Assembly (NCBI GenBank): GCA_963851295.1
Contig: CAWKOS010000010.1
Location: forward strand, 1-64,000
From: JAOPZW01 sp963851295
Lineage (GTDB): Bacteria > Actinomycetota > Thermoleophilia > Solirubrobacterales > Solirubrobacteraceae
Reading direction: 5' to 3'
DNA: 64,000 nucleotides
Positions 57,248 to 64,000 of this stretch are shown here, one piece after another. Position numbers and translations under genes: made by a program. The notes under the pieces were generated by a model that did not search any database, was not told where the DNA came from, and saw nothing but the letters and a program-made list of their open reading frames with translations. The first letter of the stretch is position 1. Each line of letters opens with the position of its first letter.

Positions 57248-58699
57248 TCAGGCCCGTGCAGCCTCGGGCGCGCGCTTGCGCGCCGCGCCCGCCGGCGCCT
57301 TCGGGGCGGGCAGCCCGGCCGCACGCGAGAGGTCGGCGATCGCCAGCCGCAGGTCGTCGGCGAGGTCCTCGAGGTCGGCCATCGCGTCGTAGTCGCCGAG
57401 CAGGCCGAAGCCGAGACGACCGTCATAGCTCATGATCGCGATCCCCAGCGCCTGCTGGTGGGCGAGCGGGACGACCGGATAGAAGCCGACCATCAGCCGC
57501 CCGAGCAGGTAGAGCGGGATCTGCGGCCCGGGGACGTTCGTGACGACGAGGTTGAAGAAGCGCTGGCGCGCCTGCAGCCGCGCGGCCTGCGACATGATCG
57601 TCGGCGGGGCGAAGTCGGCCAGCGAGGTCAGCGCCTGGGCGCCCACGGCCTGGCCGGACTCCTTGAGCCCGCGCATCGCCTCGCCGACCTCGGCGAGCAC
57701 GGCCTCGGGGTCCTCGACCCCGACCGGCAGGGGCGCCCACATGGCGGCCACGCGGTTGCCCAGGGCGCCGCGCTCGACGTCAGCGCGCACGGAGACCGGG
57801 ACCATCGCCTTGAGCACGAGCCCGTCGGTCTCGATCTGGCGCCGGCGCAGGAAGCGCCCGAGCGCAAGCGCCACCGCCGCGAGCACGACATCGTTGAGCG
57901 TCCCGCCGAGCTCGTTCTTGATCGCCTTGAAGCGCGCGACCTCCGAGTCGACCCAGGTGTAGCGCCGGTGCGGGCCGATCGGCACGTTGAACGGCGACGG
58001 CGGCGCCGGGCGCAGCCCCGCCCATGCCATCGCGCCGACGCCGACGAGCCACTCGCCAGCCTGCCCGAGCACGTGGCGCGGCGCCCGCGTGAGCGCCCGC
58101 ACCCCGCGCGCGCCCTCGGCCGGCACCGTCGCGCGCTCGGCGAGCGCCTCGGCGAGCAGCTCCACGCCGGTCGGCTCGGGGCGCGGCACCCACTCGCGCG
58201 CCTCGGTGGCCGCCGGCGCGGGCTCGGGCGACGTGTCGAAGAGCACCGAGGTCACGTCGACGCCGCTGACGCCGTCGACCAGCGCGTGGTGGGTCTTCGA
58301 GATGATCGCGAAGCGCCCGCCGGCGAGCCCTTCGACGAGGTTGATCTCCCACAGCGGCTTGGTGCGGTCCAGCGGACGGGCGAAGAGGCGCCCGGCGAGG
58401 TTGCGCAGCTGCTCGTCGGAGCCCGGGGCCGGGAGCGCGCTGTGACGGACGTGGTAGCCCGGGTTGAAGTGGGGGTCGTCGACCCACACCGGCCGGCCCT
58501 GGCCGTAGGGCACGTGGGCGAGCTTCTGGCGGTAGCGCGGCACGAGGTGCATGCGCGAGGCGATGATCTCGACGAGGTCGTCGTAGGCCGGCGCCTCGCC
58601 CTCGAAGACGAGCACGCCCGCGACGTGCATGTGCGCGCCGCCGCGCTCGAGGTGCAGGAAGCCCGCGTCGAGGGCGGTCAGTCGATCGCGCTTGGACAC
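57248..58699 (-). CDS. Wax ester synthase/diacylglycerol acyltransferase (WS/DGAT)
   Basis: The bifunctional enzyme makes wax esters or triacylglycerol from acyl-CoA. The 483-residue protein has the active site HHxxxDG in SKTHHALVDGVSGVDV near residue 134, the N-terminal LTALDAGFLHLE, LWEINLVEGL and GGTLNDVVLAAVALALGRFL, and the late motif VVTNVPGPQIPLYLLG. GTG 58699 begins the conserved N-terminus. Its last residues are Ala/Arg/Lys-rich. Storage of neutral lipid is likely; which product dominates is not visible. Confidence 0.93.
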   Translation of the reverse strand: MSKRDRLTALDAGFLHLERGGAHMHVAGVLVFEGEAPAYDDLVEIIASRMHLVPRYRQKLAHVPYGQGRPVWVDDPHFNPGYHVRHSALPAPGSDEQLRNLAGRLFARPLDRTKPLWEINLVEGLAGGRFAIISKTHHALVDGVSGVDVTSVLFDTSPEPAPAATEAREWVPRPEPTGVELLAEALAERATVPAEGARGVRALTRAPRHVLGQAGEWLVGVGAMAWAGLRPAPPSPFNVPIGPHRRYTWVDSEVARFKAIKNELGGTLNDVVLAAVALALGRFLRRRQIETDGLVLKAMVPVSVRADVERGALGNRVAAMWAPLPVGVEDPEAVLAEVGEAMRGLKESGQAVGAQALTSLADFAPPTIMSQAARLQARQRFFNLVVTNVPGPQIPLYLLGRLMVGFYPVVPLAHQQALGIAIMSYDGRLGFGLLGDYDAMADLEDLADDLRLAIADLSRAAGLPAPKAPAGAARKRAPEAARA

Positions 58700-58729
58700 G
58701 CCTCGATCCTCACACGTCGCGCGCCCCTC

Positions 58730-58750
58730 CACAACGTTGCACAAGTTGTG
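58730..58750. promoter_or_regulatory. 21-bp inverted repeat between WS/DGAT and sigma genes
   Basis: CACAAC-N9-GTTGTG lies in the 67-bp gap between the divergent genes, directly before a possible -10 TAGAGT (58751-58756) of the sigma gene. Its size and symmetry fit an operator for a dimeric regulator or a sigma recognition site. Confidence 0.4.
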
Positions 58751-58766
58751 TAGAGTTCGCGCACAG

Positions 58767-59300
58767 ATGACCGACCTAAGCGACCCGCGGAGCTTCGAGC
58801 GCGCCTACGACGAGCACGCGCGCGGGGTCTATCGCGCGGCGTTCCGCGTCCTCGGCAGCGCCGCCCAGGCCCAGGACGTCACCCAGGACGTCTTCGTCAA
58901 GCTCTGGCGCGAGCCGTCGAAGTTCGACTCCGGACGCGGCGAGCTCGGCGCCTACCTGCGCCTCATGGCGCGCAGCCGCGCCCTCGACGTCTGGCGCGAG
59001 GCCCAGGCCGCCGGGCGCGCCTCGGACCGCCTGCGCGACGTGGTGGCGACGCTCGAGGAGCGCGCCGACGAACGCCCCGCGCTCGCCGCCGAGCGCCACG
59101 GCGAGCGCGGCACCGTCCGCGACGCGCTGCGCTCCCTGCCCGCCGCCCAGCGCGAGGCGATCGTCCTGGCCTACTGGGGCGGACTGACCGCCGCCCAGAT
59201 CGCGCGCCGCTGCGGCGTGCCGCTCGGCACGGTCAAGAGCCGCATCCGCCTCGGCCTGGCCAGGATGCGCTCCGAGTTCGGAGGGGCGCTCGCCGCCTAG
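58767..59300 (+). CDS. ECF-type RNA polymerase sigma factor
   Basis: The 177-residue protein has region 2 (FERAYDEHARGVYRAAFRVLG with AQDVTQDVFVKLWREP) and region 4 (LPAAQREAIVLAYWGGLTAA with QIARRCGVPLGTVKSRIRLG), so it directs RNA polymerase to a special promoter set. The linker between is Arg/Ala-rich. No zinc-finger anti-sigma gene follows; the next gene is an amidohydrolase. How its activity is controlled is therefore unclear. The ATG at 58767 has TAGAGT 10 nt upstream. Confidence 0.92.
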   Translation: MTDLSDPRSFERAYDEHARGVYRAAFRVLGSAAQAQDVTQDVFVKLWREPSKFDSGRGELGAYLRLMARSRALDVWREAQAAGRASDRLRDVVATLEERADERPALAAERHGERGTVRDALRSLPAAQREAIVLAYWGGLTAAQIARRCGVPLGTVKSRIRLGLARMRSEFGGALAA

Positions 59301-59319
59301 CTGTAGCCTGGGGCGGGCG

Positions 59320-60465
59320 GTGCCCGTCAACGGAAGCCAGTTCGATCCCCGCCTGCTGCCGGTCTATCTCGACGGGCGCGAGGCCGTCGGCGACGTCGAG
59401 TGGTTCGACGCGCATACCCACATCGGCCAGAACGATCCGGACGGGCGCAAGGCGACCGCCGACGAGATCATCGGCGGCCTCGACGCCGCGCGCCACCAGC
59501 GCGCGCTGCTCTTCGCGATGCACGAGCCGGACGGCTACCGCAAGGCCAACGACGCCGTCCTCGCCGCCACGGCCGCCTCCGACGGGCGCCTGCTGCCGCT
59601 CGCGCGCATCGCGCCCAACGCCGGCAACGCGCTCGCCGAAGCGCAGCGCTGCCTGGAGGGCGGCGCGCGCGGCTTCAAGCTGCACCCGCGCTCGGACGCC
59701 TTCGGGCTGCCGCACCCGGTCGTCGAGCAGGTCGTGGCGCTGGCCCATGAGGCGCGCGCGCCGGTCCTCTTCCACGCGGGCCGCGGCATCCCGCACCTCG
59801 GCGACGCCGTCGTCGAGCTCGCCCATCGCTACCCGGGCGCGCGACTGATCCTCGCCCACGCCGGGATCAGCGACCTGGGCTGGATCGCCGACGAGGCGGC
59901 GGCGCTGGACAACCTCTTCTTCGACACGGCCTGGTGGAACGTCGCCGACCAGCTCCAGCTCTACGCGACCATCCCGCCGGGGCGGATCCTCTATGCCAGC
60001 GACATGCCCTACGGCCCGGGCCTGTTCGCCGCCTACATCTTCCTGCGCGTCGCGCGTTCGGTCGGCCACGGGCCCGAGGCGCTGCGGGCGATCGCCGGCG
60101 AGCAGCTCGCGCGCGTCGTGGCGGGGGAGGACCCGCTCGACGTCGGCCCCGCGCCCGGTCACGGGGCGGTGGGCGAGCGCGTCATCGAGGCCGAGCGCGT
60201 CGTCTCCTATCTGGCGGCCGCCCTGCAGCTCGCGCTGCGCGGCCTGCCGCCCGCCGAGCCGGTCGCGCTCGCGCGCCTGGCCTGCCGCACCTGCCGCGAC
60301 GGCAACGTCCGCGAGGTGCTGACCTACGTCGACGGCCTGCTCGCCATCGGCCAGGAGAACGCCGCCGCCCACCCGGACGTGCCGCTGGCGGTCATGCCCG
60401 CGGCGCTCCTGGCGATGGTGGTCGCGGGCACCGCGGGGGCCGGAGTGCCGGCCGCCGCTGTGTGA
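59320..60465 (+). CDS. Amidohydrolase family protein
   Basis: The 381-residue protein is a TIM-barrel metal-dependent hydrolase of the amidohydrolase-2 type. The metal ligands are WFDAHTHIGQ near residue 30 (H-x-H), FKLHPRSDAFG, VLFHAGRGIPH, LILAHAGISDL and LYASDMPYGP with the catalytic Asp near residue 228. Amidohydrolase-2 enzymes include decarboxylases and lactonases; the substrate is unknown. The last 90 residues (VVSYLAAALQLALRG on) go beyond the usual domain. GTG 59320 lies 10 nt after TAGCCT. Confidence 0.85.
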   Translation: MPVNGSQFDPRLLPVYLDGREAVGDVEWFDAHTHIGQNDPDGRKATADEIIGGLDAARHQRALLFAMHEPDGYRKANDAVLAATAASDGRLLPLARIAPNAGNALAEAQRCLEGGARGFKLHPRSDAFGLPHPVVEQVVALAHEARAPVLFHAGRGIPHLGDAVVELAHRYPGARLILAHAGISDLGWIADEAAALDNLFFDTAWWNVADQLQLYATIPPGRILYASDMPYGPGLFAAYIFLRVARSVGHGPEALRAIAGEQLARVVAGEDPLDVGPAPGHGAVGERVIEAERVVSYLAAALQLALRGLPPAEPVALARLACRTCRDGNVREVLTYVDGLLAIGQENAAAHPDVPLAVMPAALLAMVVAGTAGAGVPAAAV

Positions 60466-60477
60466 CCCTCGTCACAC
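60460..60477 (+). terminator. Hairpin overlapping amidohydrolase stop
   Basis: GTGTGA and TCACAC are perfect 6-bp arms around CCCTCG, with the TGA stop codon in the left arm. No T tract follows, so termination would need other factors. Confidence 0.35.
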
Positions 60478-60492
60478 GAACCCTTCAGAACA

Positions 60493-60647
60493 CCTCCTAC
60501 CCTGCCGAACTTCTGTTCGACTCGCCGAATCGCCTTCGCACGTATCCGGGGGCGAGCGAGGCAGGGCCGGCGCCTGAGGGCGCCGTAGCGACGGCACACC
60601 GTTTCGCCGCGCTCGTGCCCGCCTCGTAGGCGGCTGACGCAAGGAGG
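60493..60647 (+). ncRNA. Structured leader, candidate riboswitch (ydaO-like?) before rlpA-like gene
   Basis: Fold A: CCCTGCC 60500-60506 with 60560-60566, CTCGCC 60521-60526 with 60551-60556, and a hairpin CCGCC/GGCGG at 60619-60633. Fold B: 60557-60567 with 60617-60626, a 10-bp helix with one bulged A, which excludes both the first helix and the last hairpin of fold A. CCTCCT (60493-60498) can also pair with the Shine-Dalgarno AGGAGG (60642-60647). The box CCTCGTAGGCG near the 3' end is shared with ydaO (c-di-AMP) riboswitches, which precede wall-hydrolase genes. Other ydaO signatures are not clear. Confidence 0.42.
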
Positions 60648-60659
60648 AATCGACCTCGT

Positions 60660-61340
60660 ATGAGGCCGCATCTGAACTTGCGCGCCCGCCGCGCCCTCGC
60701 GGCGCTGGGCGCGCTCTGCTTCGCCATGACGATCGCCGTGCTGCCGGGCACCGCGCAGTCCGATGACACCACCGGCACCGCCACCGCCAACGCCCACGCC
60801 GCGGTCGCGGCCGACATCAGGCCCGGCAAGAGCCGCCTGAACGTGCTCGCGGGCCGCCGCGCCAGCGTGAGCGGGACCATCGCCTCCGGCGCCGCCGGCC
60901 GGCGCGTGCTCCTGCAGCGCCGCGGCGCCGGCGGCTGGGCGACGATCGACCGCGCCACCACGCGGGCGGGCGGCCGCTTCGCCTTCGCCTTCCGCCCGCG
61001 GCGCCCGAGCAGCGCCAGGGTGCGGGTGCTCGTCGACGCCGCCCGGCGCGAGATCGGGCGCCTGAACGTCTACCGCCGCGCCTCGGTCTCGTGGTACGGC
61101 CCGGGCCTGTACGGCAACAGGCTGTCGTGCGGCGGGACCCTGACGCCGGGCACGCTCGGCGTCGCCCACAAGACGCTGCCGTGCGGCACGCGCCTGACCC
61201 TGCGCAAGGGAAGCCGCGTCGTACGCGTGCGCGTGGTCGACCGCGGGCCCTACGTCGGCGGGCGCGAGTTCGACCTCACGTCGGCGACGCGCCGGCGCCT
61301 GCGCTTCGGCGGGGTGGGGTCGGTGCTGGTGACGAGCTGA
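60660..61340 (+). CDS. Secreted RlpA-like double-psi beta-barrel protein
   Basis: The 226-residue protein has a Sec signal peptide (residues about 1-33, ALAALGALCFAMTIAVLPGTAQ). A beta-sandwich-like middle part (60-140) follows, then the RlpA-like barrel: SWYGPGLYGNRLSCGGTLTP near residue 145, LPCGTRLTLRKGSRVVRVRV and VDRGPYVGGREFDLT with the conserved Asp. The two Cys probably form a disulfide. RlpA-type proteins cut or bind peptidoglycan. A strong AAGGAGGA precedes the ATG, unlike most genes nearby, and the structured leader lies upstream. Confidence 0.88.
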   Translation: MRPHLNLRARRALAALGALCFAMTIAVLPGTAQSDDTTGTATANAHAAVAADIRPGKSRLNVLAGRRASVSGTIASGAAGRRVLLQRRGAGGWATIDRATTRAGGRFAFAFRPRRPSSARVRVLVDAARREIGRLNVYRRASVSWYGPGLYGNRLSCGGTLTPGTLGVAHKTLPCGTRLTLRKGSRVVRVRVVDRGPYVGGREFDLTSATRRRLRFGGVGSVLVTS

Positions 61341-61360
61341 ACGCCGTCACCCCGCCGTCG

Positions 61361-61366
61361 TACCCT
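61361..61366 (+). promoter_or_regulatory. -10 hexamer of dinB (leaderless)
   Basis: TACCCT ends 7 nt before the TTG at 61374. The GGGAGG between them abuts the start codon, too close to act as a Shine-Dalgarno. Confidence 0.4.
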
Positions 61367-61373
61367 CGGGAGG

Positions 61374-62468
61374 TTGAGCGAACAGCCTCCCGAGCGGCCC
61401 CGGCGCGTCATCGCGCACCTCGACTGCGACTCGTTCTACGCGAGCGTCGAGCTGCTGCGCCGCCCGGAGCTGCGGGGGCGGCCGGTCGTCGTGGCCGGGA
61501 GCGGGCCGCGGGCGGTGGTCACGACGGCCAGCTACGAGGCGCGCCGCTTCGGGGTGCAGTCTGCGATGTCGGCGGCGCGGGCCCGGCGACTGTGCCCGCA
61601 CGCGGTCTTCCTCACGCCCGACTTCACGGCCTACCGCGAGAAGTCGCGCGAGGTCTGGGAGCTCGTGCGCGAGCGGCTGGACTGCCCGATGCAGGGGATG
61701 TCGCTCGACGAGGCCTACGTCGACGTCACCGCGATCGACAAGCCCCTGCGCGTGCTCCACGAGCTGGTCGGGGAGGTCCGCGAGCGCACCGGGATCACGA
61801 TCTCGGTGGGCGTCGGGCCCTCGCGCCTGGTGGCCAAGACCGCGAGCGACGCCGAGAAGCCGGCGGGCTTCGTCGTCCTCTCGCGCGAGCAGGCGTGCCA
61901 GCGCTTCGCCGCCAAGCCGACACGCCTGCTGCAGGGCATCGGCCCGCGCACGCAGGAGCGCCTGGCCGAGCTGGGGCTCACCACCGTCGGCGAGCTGCAG
62001 GCCGCCGACGTCGCCGAGCTCGTCGCGCGGTTCGGCGAGCGCATGGGGCGCTGGCTGAACGCGGCCGCCTTCTTCCACGACGACTCCCCGGTCGTCGCGC
62101 GCGCCAAGGCCAAGAGCCTGTCGAGCGAGACGACGTTCGACGAGGACGTCGACGACCTCGCCGCGCTCGAGGAGACGATCCGCCGCCTGGCGGCCGACGT
62201 CTGCGGTGGCCTGCAGCGCCGCGACATGCGCGGGCGCACGATCGGCATCAAGGTCCGCCTCGACGACTGGACCAACGCGACGCGCGCGCGGACGGTCGAG
62301 GGCTTCACGAACGACACCGCCGAGGTCACGGCGGTCGCCCTCGAGCTGCTGCGGGCGTACGCGCCGGCGCGCCCGGTCCGCCTGCTCGGCGTCCGGGTGG
62401 CGTCCTTCGAGGACGAGGTCGCGGCGCCGCCCTCGACGCCGTCCGCTCAGCTCGCGCTGGAGGTCTGA
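61374..62468 (+). CDS. dinB: DNA polymerase IV (Y family)
   Basis: Pol IV copies past damaged bases. The 364-residue protein has catalytic acidic residues in AHLDCDSFYASVELLRRPEL (near residue 17) and MSLDEAYVDVTAI (near residue 110), the SYEARRFGVQSAMS finger motif, and helix-hairpin-helix LLQGIGPRTQERLAELGL. The little-finger domain runs to about 345. The C-terminal QLALEV resembles a beta-clamp-binding motif. TTG 61374 is the only start that keeps the full N-terminus. No LexA-like box was recognised upstream. Confidence 0.94.
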   Translation: MSEQPPERPRRVIAHLDCDSFYASVELLRRPELRGRPVVVAGSGPRAVVTTASYEARRFGVQSAMSAARARRLCPHAVFLTPDFTAYREKSREVWELVRERLDCPMQGMSLDEAYVDVTAIDKPLRVLHELVGEVRERTGITISVGVGPSRLVAKTASDAEKPAGFVVLSREQACQRFAAKPTRLLQGIGPRTQERLAELGLTTVGELQAADVAELVARFGERMGRWLNAAAFFHDDSPVVARAKAKSLSSETTFDEDVDDLAALEETIRRLAADVCGGLQRRDMRGRTIGIKVRLDDWTNATRARTVEGFTNDTAEVTAVALELLRAYAPARPVRLLGVRVASFEDEVAAPPSTPSAQLALEV

Positions 62469-62641
62469 GGGGCTTCGCCCTCGCCCTCGGCGACCGCCGC
62501 GAGGCGGTCGTGGAGCTTGTCGCGCAGCTGGTCGGGGTCGTACTCCTCGTGGTCGCGGCGCTTGCGCGCGACGACGACGCCGGTGGTGGCGGCCACGCCC
62601 GCGACGCCCGCGAGGCCAACGATCTTCCAGGGAACGCCCAT
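62447..62641 (-). CDS. Small single-span membrane protein
   Basis: The 64-residue protein has one hydrophobic helix (residues about 6-25, IVGLAGVAGVAATTGVVVA), then a positive stop-transfer (RKRRD) and an acidic helix EEYDPDQLRDKLHDRLAAV. Codon use fits the genome, and a minus-strand TAACTT lies 8 nt before the ATG. Its 3' end overlaps dinB by 22 bp. It has no named family; such proteins are frequent and mostly unstudied. Confidence 0.68.
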   Translation of the reverse strand: MGVPWKIVGLAGVAGVAATTGVVVARKRRDHEEYDPDQLRDKLHDRLAAVAEGEGEAPQTSSAS

Positions 62642-62648
62642 GGGTGCG

Positions 62649-62655
62649 TAAGTTA
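62649..62655. promoter_or_regulatory. Symmetric bidirectional -10 (TAAGTTA)
   Basis: TAAGTT on the plus strand (7 nt before GTG 62662) and TAACTT on the minus strand (8 nt before ATG 62641) share the same seven bases. Confidence 0.48.
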
Positions 62656-62661
62656 CCGTCC

Positions 62662-63375
62662 GTGGACGGCCCGAACCTGACCCTCGACGAGGCGATCGCG
62701 ACCGCGTCGACCGGCGACGTCTGGCTCTTCCGCGGCAAGTCGTTCGCCGACCTGGCGATTCGCACGGTGACCAACGCGCCGATCAATCACGTCGGGATGG
62801 TCGTCGCGCTCGACGACCTGCAGCCGCTGCTCTGGCACGCGGAGCTCGGCAAGTCGCTGCCCGACGTGTGGACCGGCGAGCGCCAGCGCGGCGTCCAGCT
62901 GCACAAGCTCGTCGACGCCGTCACGATGTGGAAGCACCGCTACGGCCAGCGCGGCTGGGTGCGCCCGCTCGAGGGCAAGATCGAGCGCGAGCACGAGGAC
63001 CGCCTGATGGAGGTCATCGAGCGCTACGACGGGCGGCCGTTCCCGACCACGGCCGGCCTCGCGCGCTCGTGGGCGACCGGGCGCGTGCGCCGGCGCCCCG
63101 CGCAGGCGCTCGAGACCGTCTACTGCGCCGAGCTCGTCGCCACGACCTACCAGTACATGGGGCTGCTCCCCGACGAGCGCCCGCCGAGCTGGTATGACCC
63201 CGGGCGCTTCTGGAGCGGCGACTCGCTGGAGCTCGTGCCGCCCTTCGAGCTCGGCACCGAGATCCCGGTGTCGGTGCCCGACCCGCCGGGCGAGCCGCCG
63301 GCGGAGGCGGCGCCCGCCGAGGCGGAGGCGGGGGCGGTCTCTGCACCCGTCACGGAGGCCGGCGCCGGCGAGTGA
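62662..63375 (+). CDS. NlpC/P60-superfamily (YiiX-like) protein
   Basis: The 237-residue protein has the permuted papain-like layout: TGDVWLFRGKSFADLAIRTV near residue 15, the His in PINHVGMVVAL near residue 42, and the Cys in ETVYCAELVATTYQYMGLL near residue 155. His before Cys in order marks the YiiX/LRAT branch, whose members act on lipids, acyl chains or peptides. The last 40 residues are Pro/Glu/Ala-rich. GTG 62662 is supported by the -10 site. The stop overlaps the LtrA start. Confidence 0.82.
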   Translation: MDGPNLTLDEAIATASTGDVWLFRGKSFADLAIRTVTNAPINHVGMVVALDDLQPLLWHAELGKSLPDVWTGERQRGVQLHKLVDAVTMWKHRYGQRGWVRPLEGKIEREHEDRLMEVIERYDGRPFPTTAGLARSWATGRVRRRPAQALETVYCAELVATTYQYMGLLPDERPPSWYDPGRFWSGDSLELVPPFELGTEIPVSVPDPPGEPPAEAAPAEAEAGAVSAPVTEAGAGE

Positions 63376-64000
63376 ACGGGGCCGACGAGCGCCACGCGTC
63401 GTGGCTGGAGCTGTTCTTCGACCTCGTCTTCGTGGTCGCGATCGCGCAGCTCGCGCAGGAGCTCGTCCGCGACCACAGCCTCGGGGGCTTCGCGATCTTC
63501 GCGGGCCTGTTCCTGCCGGTCTTCATCGCCTGGCAGGGCTTCACGTTCTACGCCGATCGCTTCGACACCGACGACGCGCTCTTCCGCGTGGCGCTGCTGG
63601 GAGCGATGCTCGCGATCGCGGCGCTGGCGGTGCAGATCCCGGACGTCGCCGCCGGGCGCCACGACGCCGGCTTCGTCGTCGCATACGTGACGCTGCGCGC
63701 GCTGCTGGTCGCGCTCTACCTGCGCGCGTGGGCGCGCGCGCCCGCCGCGCGGCCCCTGATCGCCCGCTACGCCGGCGGCTACTCGCTGAGCATCGCGATC
63801 TGGCTGGCCTCGCTGCTCGTCGACCCGCCCGTGCGCTACGTGCTGTGGGGCGTGGGCCTGGCGATCGAGTACGCGATGCCGGTCGTGGCCCAGCGCTTCC
63901 ACTCGCGCCTGCCGGTGGATCCCGCGCATGTCCCCGAGCGCTTCGGCCTCTTCACGATCATCGTGCTCGGCGAATCGGTCGTCGCGGTCGCGCTGGGGAC
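63372..64000 (+). CDS. LtrA-like membrane protein (cut by window end)
   Basis: The visible 209 residues match the low temperature requirement protein A family: ASWLELFFDLVFVVAIAQLA at the N-terminus (the E-L-F-F-D-L-V-F-V signature), several membrane helices, FADRFDTDD-like (FYADRFDTDD) after helix 2, and FGLFTIIVLGESVVAVA at the edge. Function is not established. GTG 63372 overlaps the previous stop by 4 nt. The 3' end is outside. Confidence 0.88.
   Translation, partial: MNGADERHASWLELFFDLVFVVAIAQLAQELVRDHSLGGFAIFAGLFLPVFIAWQGFTFYADRFDTDDALFRVALLGAMLAIAALAVQIPDVAAGRHDAGFVVAYVTLRALLVALYLRAWARAPAARPLIARYAGGYSLSIAIWLASLLVDPPVRYVLWGVGLAIEYAMPVVAQRFHSRLPVDPAHVPERFGLFTIIVLGESVVAVALG

Overview
The window is 64 kb of very GC-rich, gene-dense DNA with almost every third codon position G or C. 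It carries a GarA-type FHA protein, an FtsR-type MerR regulator, SepF, F420/PPOX-type and wax-ester-synthase genes, a MurA with Asp in place of the catalytic Cys, and a small protein carrying the c-di-GMP motif of RsiG. Together these indicate an actinobacterium, most likely a deep-branching Thermoleophilia/Solirubrobacterales type. The placement is inferred from gene content and not from any rRNA, and no rRNA, tRNA, CRISPR array, transposase or phage gene was seen.

Layout. 0-4.6 kb: a GNAT acetyltransferase, a 0.5-kb gap, an isocitrate-dehydrogenase-family enzyme, a small Cys-rich protein, an MFS transporter and an HD-domain protein. 4.65-11.3 kb: a tightly overlapping operon murA-hisZ-hisG-hisD-hisB-hisH-hisA-methyltransferase. 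11.4-18.3 kb: a long inverted-repeat element, DUF3291 and PPOX genes, an aminotransferase, a secreted protein, a detached hisF, a membrane protein and a PQQ-type beta-propeller. 18.3-25.5 kb: CCA nucleotidyltransferase, a lipocalin-like protein, then pgeF-yggS-sepF-proC-yggT-lspA-rluD (cell division and envelope) and a convergent methyltransferase. 25.6-48.2 kb: the conserved chain rpsB-tsf-pyrH-frr-uppS-cdsA ... dxr-rseP ... ispG ... proS-pgsA. Accessory genes interrupt it: an acyltransferase, three secreted clan-A glycosidase-like proteins, an acyl-CoA ligase, a cupin-START fusion, a membrane protein, superoxide dismutase and an RTX-repeat protein. 48.2-50.3 kb: a regulatory group (RsiG-like, GarA-like, frameshifted FtsR-like) followed by apt. 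50.3-64 kb: an AGPS-like flavoenzyme, an HTH-membrane protein, a thioesterase, a frameshifted AbiEi/DUF559 gene, SDR-nadE, a wax ester synthase, an ECF sigma factor, an amidohydrolase, an RlpA-like secreted protein behind a structured leader, dinB, an NlpC/P60-like protein and the start of an LtrA-like gene.

How it works together. Two isoprenoid (MEP) genes, uppS, cdsA, pgsA, murA, lspA, rseP and sepF make this mainly an envelope, division and translation region, with a near-complete histidine pathway. Many transcription units start with a TANNNT hexamer 6-8 nt before the start codon and no Shine-Dalgarno, which suggests widespread leaderless transcription. Inside operons, start and stop codons usually overlap by 4 nt. 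The features most worth following are the inverted-repeat element at 11,392-11,573 with a second diverged copy of its core at 82-135, and the leader at 60,493-60,647, which can form two mutually exclusive folds.
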